Assembly: GCF_900166585.1 (NCBI RefSeq)
Contig: NZ_FVZC01000009.1
Location: 620,001 to 684,000 of the forward strand
Source of the DNA: Mesobacillus jeotgali
Lineage (GTDB): Bacteria; Bacillota; Bacilli; Bacillales; Cytobacillaceae
Reading direction: 5' to 3'
DNA: 64,000 bases
Each line of letters begins with the position of its first letter. The first letter of the stretch is position 1. A program made the translations under genes and the position numbers. This document shows positions 58,481 to 64,000 of the stretch, piece after piece. The notes below the pieces were generated by a model. It saw only the letters and a program-made list of their open reading frames with translations. It did no database searches and was not told the DNA's origin.

Positions 58481-59446
58481 ATGAAAAAAATCGCATTGGT
58501 ATCTGTGATGCTGATTGCAGCCTGGACAATGGTCAATGCTCCATTTTCCCATACATATGTAACAGCACTAAAAGCAGGAACCGTGGCTGTATCTGGAAGC
58601 GAAAATTCATTGATGGCTGAAATTGAACAGAAAGCGGAAGAATATGAAATTGAACCGTCCAACGCAAGGAAGGATCCGGTCTGGAAGGTGGTTCCAGGCT
58701 ATAATGGATTAAAAGTGGATGTAAAAAAATCATATGAGAAGATGAAGAAAGAAGGGAAATACAATCCCGAAAAACTTGTTTTTAAACAGGTGCCGCCCGA
58801 CGTCCATATAAGTGATTTACCGCCAATGGCAATTTACAAAGGACATCCTGAAAAACCGATGGTCAGCTTTATCATCAATGTTGCATGGGGAAATGAGTAT
58901 CTTTCAGGAATGCTTGCAACATTAAAAAAGCATAATGTAACTGCAAGTTTTTTTTTAGAGGGCAGATGGGTAAAGAATAACCCGGGCATGGCGAAAATGA
59001 TTGCTGATGCTGGGCATGAGATTGGAAACCATTCCTTCACACATCCGAATATGAAAGAACTTTCAGCTCCTAAAATAAATGAGGAAATTCATAAGACTAA
59101 TGAGGTCATTGAAGCAGTGACCGGTGCAAAGACTAAATGGTTTGCTCCTCCAAGCGGCTATTATAAAGACGAGGTAGTTCAGATTGCGTCTGCCCATAAT
59201 TTGGGGACTGTTATGTGGAGTGTGGATACAATCGACTGGCAGAAACCCAGCCAGGAGAAACTAATCAACCGTGTAATGGGAAAAGTCCATAATGGCGCAA
59301 TGATCCTGATGCATCCTACAGAAGTCACAGCCTCCTCCCTTGACGAATTAATCATGCAAATCAAGGGTAAGAACTTGCAAATTGGCACTGTATCAGAACT
59401 ATTGAGCGAAAACCGGATTCTCCCGCCAAAAAATATGAAAGAATAG
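58481..59446 (+). CDS. ylxY: YlxY, NodB-domain protein with altered active site
   Basis: Exported or membrane-anchored polysaccharide-deacetylase-like protein, 321 aa. N-terminal hydrophobic signal or anchor (about 1-28). The NodB domain spans about 125-310. The metal-binding His pair is kept (HSFTHP, His184 and His188), as is the C-terminal LMHP. Motif 1, normally TFDDGP, reads IINVAWGNE near residue 132, so the catalytic and metal Asp pair is missing, and motif 3 reads FAPPSG where FRPPYG is usual. Likely a sporulation-linked gene as in B. subtilis; activity doubtful. GAGGAGG upstream. Confidence 0.9.
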   Translation: MKKIALVSVMLIAAWTMVNAPFSHTYVTALKAGTVAVSGSENSLMAEIEQKAEEYEIEPSNARKDPVWKVVPGYNGLKVDVKKSYEKMKKEGKYNPEKLVFKQVPPDVHISDLPPMAIYKGHPEKPMVSFIINVAWGNEYLSGMLATLKKHNVTASFFLEGRWVKNNPGMAKMIADAGHEIGNHSFTHPNMKELSAPKINEEIHKTNEVIEAVTGAKTKWFAPPSGYYKDEVVQIASAHNLGTVMWSVDTIDWQKPSQEKLINRVMGKVHNGAMILMHPTEVTASSLDELIMQIKGKNLQIGTVSELLSENRILPPKNMKE

Positions 59447-59454
59447 CATTGTAT

Positions 59455-59484
59455 TTGGAAAAAGTAAGTTAAATGGACTATACT
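59455..59484 (+). promoter_or_regulatory. Candidate mlpA promoter
   Basis: TTGGAA (59455-59460), 18 bp, TATACT (59479-59484), 47 bp before the mlpA start. Confidence 0.5.
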
Positions 59485-59530
59485 TAGTAAATGCAGCAGT
59501 TTTAGCAGCAGGTTCCAGAGGAGGAATATA

Positions 59531-60760
59531 ATGATAAAGAAATATACATGCCAAAACGGTGTAAGAATTGTACTAGAACAAATCCCCACTGTCCGTTCTG
59601 TGGCAATCGGTGTATGGATCGGTACAGGATCTCGGAATGAAAATCCTGAGAACAATGGAATTTCCCATTTCCTTGAGCATATGTTCTTTAAAGGTACTAA
59701 AACCAGATCTGCAAGAGAAATAGCTGAATCATTCGACAGCATCGGCGGGCAGGTGAATGCATTCACTTCTAAAGAGTACACATGCTATTACGCAAAGGTA
59801 TTGGATAATCATGCACAATATGCCCTTGAAGTATTAGCTGATATGTTCTTTAATTCTACATTTGATTCTGAAGAGTTAAATAAAGAAAAGAATGTCGTCA
59901 ATGAAGAAATCAAAATGTATGAAGATACGCCGGATGATATCGTTCATGACCTGCTAAGCCAGGCAGTCTATGGCGATCATCCACTGGCATATCCAATCCT
60001 GGGAACAGAGGAAACTCTCCAAAGCTTTACCGGGGAAAAATTAGAGCAGTATATGCACGATATGTATAGGCCGGAAAATGTCGTTATATCGATTGCCGGG
60101 AATGTTCCTGAATCGTTCATCAAAAATGCAGAACAATTCTTTGGCTCATATGAAGCGAGCAAAGAGGAGATTGAGCACATCAAACCCGAGTTCCATGCTA
60201 CAAAAGTTTCCCGCAAAAAAGAAACGGAGCAAGCTCATCTTTGCCTTGGATTCGAAGGGTTGCAGATAGGTCATTCTGATGTCTACAGCCTGATCGTCCT
60301 GAATAATATTCTGGGAGGCAGCATGAGCAGCAGGTTATTCCAGGATGTCCGTGAACAGCGAGGACTGGCATATTCTGTATTTTCCTATCATTCAGCCTAT
60401 CGCGATAGCGGGATGGTGACAATTTATGGAGGAACCGGTGCAAACCAGCTGAACGTCCTGTATGAAACAATCCAGGAGACACTTTCAAAGCTTCGCGCAG
60501 ATGGCATTACCGAGAAAGAGCTTAATAACAGCAAAGAACAGCTTAAAGGCAGCCTGATGCTAAGCCTTGAAAGCACAAATAGCCGTATGAGCAGGAATGG
60601 AAAGAATGAACTGCTGCTCGGAAGACATCGTTCACTTGATGAAATCGTCGAGCAGATTGATCAGGTAACAAAGGGCAGCGTTGATGGAATGGCGAATGAT
60701 ATTTTTACAAGCCAGTATTCAGTATCATTGATCAGCCCGAATGGCGAATTGCCAGTATAA
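59531..60760 (+). CDS. mlpA: M16 zinc protease MlpA (YmxG)
   Basis: Pitrilysin/mitochondrial-processing-peptidase-like protease, 409 aa. Inverted zinc motif HFLEH at residues 46-50 with the distal Glu in KEKNVVNEEIKMYEDTP. C-terminal M16 domain with GGSMSSRLFQDVREQRGLAY. Role in cells is not well defined; in B. subtilis it has been tied to aprE control. GAGGAGG before the ATG. Confidence 0.96.
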   Translation: MIKKYTCQNGVRIVLEQIPTVRSVAIGVWIGTGSRNENPENNGISHFLEHMFFKGTKTRSAREIAESFDSIGGQVNAFTSKEYTCYYAKVLDNHAQYALEVLADMFFNSTFDSEELNKEKNVVNEEIKMYEDTPDDIVHDLLSQAVYGDHPLAYPILGTEETLQSFTGEKLEQYMHDMYRPENVVISIAGNVPESFIKNAEQFFGSYEASKEEIEHIKPEFHATKVSRKKETEQAHLCLGFEGLQIGHSDVYSLIVLNNILGGSMSSRLFQDVREQRGLAYSVFSYHSAYRDSGMVTIYGGTGANQLNVLYETIQETLSKLRADGITEKELNNSKEQLKGSLMLSLESTNSRMSRNGKNELLLGRHRSLDEIVEQIDQVTKGSVDGMANDIFTSQYSVSLISPNGELPV

Positions 60761-60773
60761 TAAATAAACATGA

Positions 60774-60807
60774 GACAGCAGTTTCTAAAAGGAGCTGCTG
60801 TTTTTAT
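60774..60807 (+). terminator. Terminator after mlpA
   Basis: ACAGCAG (60775-60781) pairs with CTGCTGT (60795-60801), followed by TTTTAT. Confidence 0.75.
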
Positions 60808-60870
60808 ATTCTAAAACAGAATCAGGAACGATACATATAGAATAAGGACAAAGTGACGGGGAGGTCCATA

Positions 60871-61116
60871 ATGAAACTAAGTGAACTTGGCGGAAAAGAA
60901 ATAGTCGATGTGAAAAGAGCTGAAAGATTAGGGGTACTGGGCCAGACAGACCTTGAAATTAATGAAAGAACTGGCCAGATTGAGGCACTGATCATTCCAT
61001 CGGTAAAATGGTTTGGGCTCCGCAAGCAATCTGGAGAAGTGAGAGTGCCATGGAAGCATATTAAAAAAATAGGTTCTGATATGATTATCATTGATATTCC
61101 AGATGATGAAGAATAA
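60871..61116 (+). CDS. ymxH: YlmC/YmxH family PRC-barrel protein
   Basis: 81 aa, small beta-barrel protein of the YlmC/YmxH sporulation-associated family. Signature MKLSELGGKEIVDVKRAERLGVLG and SVKWFGLRKQSGEVRVPW. ATG at 60871 follows GGGGAGG. Function unknown. Own terminator downstream; then the dpaA promoter. Confidence 0.92.
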   Translation: MKLSELGGKEIVDVKRAERLGVLGQTDLEINERTGQIEALIIPSVKWFGLRKQSGEVRVPWKHIKKIGSDMIIIDIPDDEE

Positions 61117-61144
61117 AAACGGGCTGCAGAGCCTGTTTTTTTTT
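61116..61144 (+). terminator. Terminator after ymxH
   Basis: AAAACGGGCT / AGCCTGTTTT with GCAG loop (one G-T pair), then a long T-run. Confidence 0.9.
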
Positions 61145-61200
61145 GCCATTTGATTAATTTACTTTCCTATTATGCAGCCGCTTTTCTTTTATAGAGAACT

Positions 61201-61228
61201 CACCTATTCCGCCTTTTATACATATGAT
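61201..61228 (+). promoter_or_regulatory. Sigma-K promoter of dpaA-dpaB
   Basis: CACC (61201-61204), 16 bp, CATATGAT (61221-61228) fits the mother-cell sigma-K consensus mACm-N16/17-CATAnnnT at every position. It stands about 65 bp before dpaA. The B. subtilis spoVF operon is sigma-K dependent, so this is the expected control. Confidence 0.8.
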
Positions 61229-61294
61229 GTTGAAGTAGTTCATGTTGAATAGAATTTTAATCCAGGATTAATGGAAAAGAAGGTGATTGTTCTC

Positions 61295-62197
61295 ATGCTG
61301 ACAGAAATGCAAATCGCGATTATTGGCGGTGATGCAAGACAGCTGGAGATTATTCGCAAGCTGACAGAGCTTGATGCAAAACTTTCTTTAATAGGCTTCG
61401 AGCAGTTGGACCATGCTTTTACAGGTGCCTCAAAAGAAAAGATAGATGAAGTTGATTTTTCTGTTCAGGATGCTTTGATCCTGCCTGTTCCAGGAACCAG
61501 TCTGGATGGTCAGGTCGAAACCATTTTCTCAAATGAAAAAGTAGTTCTCATACAAGAAATGCTTGAACGGACTCCAGAACATTGCACAGTTTATTCAGGC
61601 ATTAGCAACGCATACTTGACCGGAATTGCCAAGCGGGCAAACAGGAAACTTGTACAGCTCTTCTCCAGGGATGATGTAGCCATCTATAACTCTATTCCGA
61701 CGGTGGAAGGAACGATCATGATGGCGATTCAGCATACGGACTTCACGATTCATGGCTCTAATGTCTCTGTCCTTGGTCTTGGGAGAGTCGGTATGAGTGT
61801 TGCAAGAACATTCCACGCACTTGGAGCAAAGGTTAAGGTAGGTGCCAGGAAAAGTGAACACATTGCTAGAATTACGGAAATGGGATTAGAACCTTTCCTT
61901 TTATCAGATATAGGCAAAGCGGTTTCCGATAGTGATATTTGCATTAATACAATCCCCCATCAAATTGTTACTGCTTCCGTGATTTCAAGGATGCCTGCCC
62001 ATACTTTGATCATTGACCTTGCATCAAAACCCGGTGGAACGGATTTTCGCTATGCGGAAAAACGTGGAATCAAAGCTTTGCTTGCCCCAGGTTTACCAGG
62101 AATCGTAGCGCCTAAGACAGCCGGGCAAATTTTAGCGAATGTTCTTTCTCAGCTGCTTATGGAAGACTTTTTGAACCGAAAGGAGAAAGAAGAATGA
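61295..62197 (+). CDS. dpaA: Dipicolinate synthase subunit A
   Basis: NAD(P)-binding subunit (SpoVFA) of the enzyme that makes dipicolinic acid from dihydrodipicolinate in the mother cell, for the spore core. 300 aa. N-terminal MQIAIIGGDARQLEIIRKL; Rossmann motif VLGLGRVGMSVARTFHALGA near residue 155; ALLAPGLPGIVAPKTAGQILA. ATG at 61295 with AAGGTGAT 7 nt upstream; an in-frame ATG at 61271 precedes that site. Overlaps dpaB by 4 nt. Confidence 0.97.
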   Translation: MLTEMQIAIIGGDARQLEIIRKLTELDAKLSLIGFEQLDHAFTGASKEKIDEVDFSVQDALILPVPGTSLDGQVETIFSNEKVVLIQEMLERTPEHCTVYSGISNAYLTGIAKRANRKLVQLFSRDDVAIYNSIPTVEGTIMMAIQHTDFTIHGSNVSVLGLGRVGMSVARTFHALGAKVKVGARKSEHIARITEMGLEPFLLSDIGKAVSDSDICINTIPHQIVTASVISRMPAHTLIIDLASKPGGTDFRYAEKRGIKALLAPGLPGIVAPKTAGQILANVLSQLLMEDFLNRKEKEE

Positions 62198-62790
62198 GTG
62201 TAAAAGGGAAAAAGATCGGTTTTGGATTAACAGGTTCACATTGTACGTATGATGCTGTTTTTCCGGAAATTGAAAAGCTGGTGAATGCAGGAGCTGAAGT
62301 TTTGCCAGTTGTCACTTTCACTGTTCAAAGTACAGAAACACGTTTTGGAAAAGGTGAAGATTGGGTACAGCGAATTGAAGAGCTCACAGGAAATAAAGTG
62401 ATTGACTCTATTGTGAAGGCGGAGCCGCTTGGCCCGAAAATACCGCTTGATTGCATGGTCATAGCACCGCTGACAGGGAACTCCATGAGCAAGTTTGCGA
62501 ATGCCATGACAGACTCACCTGTGTTGATGGCGGCAAAAGCAACGTTAAGGAATCAAAAGCCAGTGGTACTTGGCATCTCCACTAACGACGCTTTGGGACT
62601 TAATGGTGTAAATCTGATGAGGCTGATGGCAACCAAGAATATTTTCATGATTCCGTTTGGCCAGGATGACCCGGTGAAAAAACCAAATTCAATGGTTGCC
62701 AGAATGGAGATGCTGTCTGATACCATAGTGGAGGCAATGAACGGCAGGCAGCTTCAGCCCGTCCTGGTCGAGCGTTATAAGGATAACTAA
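62194..62790 (+). CDS. dpaB: Dipicolinate synthase subunit B
   Basis: Flavoprotein-like subunit (SpoVFB) of dipicolinate synthase, 198 aa. N-terminal KKIGFGLTGSHCTYDAVFPEIEKL is the flavoprotein (Dfp-like) nucleotide fold; PLTGNSMSKFANAMTDSPVLMAAKATLRN follows. ATGA overlap with dpaA shows coupled translation, as for B. subtilis spoVFA-spoVFB. Confidence 0.97.
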   Translation: MSVKGKKIGFGLTGSHCTYDAVFPEIEKLVNAGAEVLPVVTFTVQSTETRFGKGEDWVQRIEELTGNKVIDSIVKAEPLGPKIPLDCMVIAPLTGNSMSKFANAMTDSPVLMAAKATLRNQKPVVLGISTNDALGLNGVNLMRLMATKNIFMIPFGQDDPVKKPNSMVARMEMLSDTIVEAMNGRQLQPVLVERYKDN

Positions 62791-62796
62791 AATTTC

Positions 62797-62827
62797 TGCT
62801 GGCCCCAATTTAAAGGAAGGACCAGCA
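62797..62827 (+). promoter_or_regulatory. Hairpin after dpaB
   Basis: TGCTGGCCC (62797-62805) pairs with GGACCAGCA (62819-62827) with one C-A mismatch. No T-run follows, so it is a doubtful terminator; read-through into asd is possible, as in B. subtilis where asd follows spoVFB. Confidence 0.4.
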
Positions 62828-62984
62828 AGAATCGACTAAAATGCTGCTTTTAATTAACTGGAAACGCTTTTCTCTGGCAGTGAAGCAAAATGTTACTTTT
62901 CATACTGATTAATTATGATAAAATATAGGATAATATACAAGGCGGTTTTTTATAAGAAAGAAAGACATTTTCACATAGAATAAT
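62828..62984 (+). promoter_or_regulatory. Candidate asd promoter region
   Basis: AT-rich part of the 403-bp dpaB-asd gap. TGTTAC, 17 bp, TATGAT (about 62890-62919) and nearby TAAAAT/TAATAT boxes are possible sigma-A sites. No lysine riboswitch features were noticed. Confidence 0.35.
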
Positions 62985-63105
62985 GTCCTGCTCCAGCGCC
63001 TAGCAGTTTTTATCCTCGACTGTGCATCTTCGAGCCGCTTTCGAGAGCGTTAGCTTTGAGCAGCTCGGGCCGCTTGTCGGGGCTGACCAAGGCGCTTGTG
63101 TTTTT
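62985..63105. repeat. Interspersed GC-rich Bacillaceae-type repeat
   Basis: About 120 bp, markedly more GC-rich than its flanks, starting GTCCTGCTCCAGCGCCTAG and ending GGGCTGACCAAGGCGCTTG followed by T-rich sequence. The ends form an inverted pair AGCGCCT / AGGCGCT, and GAGCAGCTCG is an internal dyad. From memory this resembles a short repeat scattered through Bacillus and Geobacillus intergenic regions (...TCCAGCGCCTAGC...CGCTTGTCGGGGCTGA...AAGGCGCTT). Not coding. Confidence 0.65.
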
Positions 63106-63193
63106 TCTTGTGAATAGCCGTTATACTTATAGTACAAACAACCGGTAAATCCCGGATATGAAAACGATATTGGTAGTGGAAGGGGAAACAGTG

Positions 63194-64000
63194 ATGTCAG
63201 AGAGAAAAGGTTACCGAGTAGCAGTAGTGGGAGCAACAGGAGCAGTTGGACAGCAAATGATCCAGACGCTTGAAAACAGGGATTTTCCTGTTTCAGAACT
63301 ATTATTGCTGTCTTCGTCAAGATCTGCTGGTACAAAGGTTCATTATAAAGGAATCGAATTAACGGTTGAGGAAGCGAAACCGGAAAGCTTTGAAGGAATA
63401 GATATCGCCCTTTTCAGCGCTGGTGGCAGTGTCTCGAAACAATTGGCACCCGAGGCCGTTAAACGCGGAGCAATCGTGGTTGATAACACAAGCGCGTTCA
63501 GGATGGACGAAAATATTCCGCTTGTAGTACCTGAGGTGAATGAGGAAGACCTGCGCAATCATAATGGAATCATCGCCAACCCGAACTGTTCCACGATCCA
63601 GATGGTAGTGGCACTGGAACCACTGCGCAAGAAGTATGGTCTTGAAAAAATCATCGTTTCAACATACCAGGCAGTTTCAGGAGCAGGTGCAGCAGCGGTT
63701 GAGGAACTCGAAGATCAAACTCGTGCAATCCTCGATGGCAAAGAATATGAACCTAAGATTCTTCCCGTGAAATCTGGGGAAAAACATTACCAGATTGCCT
63801 TCAATGCTATTCCCCAAATTGACACATTTGTTGATAATGGGTTTACGTATGAAGAAATGAAAATGATTAATGAAACGAAGAAAATCATGCATATGCCTGA
63901 ACTTCAGGTTGCAGCTACATGTGTGCGCCTGCCTGTTGGCACTGGCCACTCCGAATCTGTATATATTGAAATTGGCGAAGGCGGAGTAACAGCGTCAGAA
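63194..64000 (+). CDS. asd: Aspartate-semialdehyde dehydrogenase, 5' part
   Basis: NADPH-dependent enzyme making aspartate semialdehyde for lysine, threonine, methionine, diaminopimelate and dipicolinate. 269 codons are in the window; the family is about 345, so the 3' end is cut off. NADP motif [18 protein letters not shown], phosphate-binding [11 protein letters not shown], and catalytic Cys in [12 protein letters not shown] are present, with [25 protein letters not shown] near the cut. ATG at 63194 (or GTG 63191) after AAGGGG. Its product feeds the dpaAB reaction upstream. Confidence 0.96.
   Translation, partial: MSERKGYRVAVVGATGAVGQQMIQTLENRDFPVSELLLLSSSRSAGTKVHYKGIELTVEEAKPESFEGIDIALFSAGGSVSKQLAPEAVKRGAIVVDNTSAFRMDENIPLVVPEVNEEDLRNHNGIIANPNCSTIQMVVALEPLRKKYGLEKIIVSTYQAVSGAGAAAVEELEDQTRAILDGKEYEPKILPVKSGEKHYQIAFNAIPQIDTFVDNGFTYEEMKMINETKKIMHMPELQVAATCVRLPVGTGHSESVYIEIGEGGVTASE

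Overview
This window is a continuous stretch of core chromosome from a low- to moderate-GC, motile, endospore-forming Firmicute of the family Bacillaceae (Bacillus in the broad sense). Gene order and protein sequence follow the Bacillus subtilis clpQ-to-asd region almost gene for gene. Sporulation genes (ylxY, mlpA, ymxH, dpaA, dpaB), a Gram-positive PolC, FliY, CheC and CheD all fit that placement. The protein sequences are clearly diverged from B. subtilis. The genus (perhaps near Mesobacillus or Cytobacillus) cannot be fixed from the sequence alone. All but a few short genes are read left to right, and no rRNA, tRNA, CRISPR array, prophage or transposase gene was seen.

Layout. (1) 1-2720: end of hslV (clpQ), hslU (clpY) and codY, closed by a strong terminator. 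(2) 2722-3162: AT-rich promoter region. (3) 3163-32804: the fla/che operon. It holds rod and basal-body genes (flgB, flgC, fliE, fliF), switch and export ATPase genes (fliG-fliJ, ylxF), hook genes (fliK, flgD, a TIGR02530-type gene, flgE, swrD), switch and motor genes (fliL, fliM, fliY, cheY), the export gate (fliO-fliR, flhB, flhA), flhF and flhG, chemotaxis genes (cheB, cheA, cheW, cheC, cheD), sigD, then a FapA/DUF342 gene, an unrecognised small gene and a SwrB/YlxL-like gene. (4) 32806-36157: rpsB, tsf, pyrH, frr. (5) 36772-42718: uppS, cdsA, dxr, rseP, proS (isoprenoid and phospholipid synthesis, membrane proteolysis, prolyl-tRNA synthetase). (6) 43187-47556: polC. (7) 47776-53174: the rimP-nusA-rnpM-ylxQ-infB-ylxP-rbfA translation and transcription operon. 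(8) 53411-58302: truB, ribF, rpsO, pnp. (9) 58481-64000: ylxY, mlpA, ymxH, the dipicolinate synthase pair dpaA-dpaB behind a consensus-like sigma-K promoter, and the start of asd.

The genes are mostly textbook; the less explained material lies in the spacers. There is a family of foldback, MITE-like elements of about 190 bp (36339-36532 and about 53188-53373, with a possible remnant at 48279-48330). Four degenerate tandem repeats of about 52 bp precede polC (42752-42964). A known-looking interspersed repeat lies between dpaB and asd (62985-63105). In the flagellar operon, a 13-bp hairpin sits exactly between the Shine-Dalgarno sequence and the GTG start of swrD, so that folding would bring the two to normal distance. 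I see no clear evidence of a wholly new multi-gene system. The best candidates for new biology are the swrD hairpin, the foldback family, and the FapA plus unknown-protein insertion between sigD and swrB.
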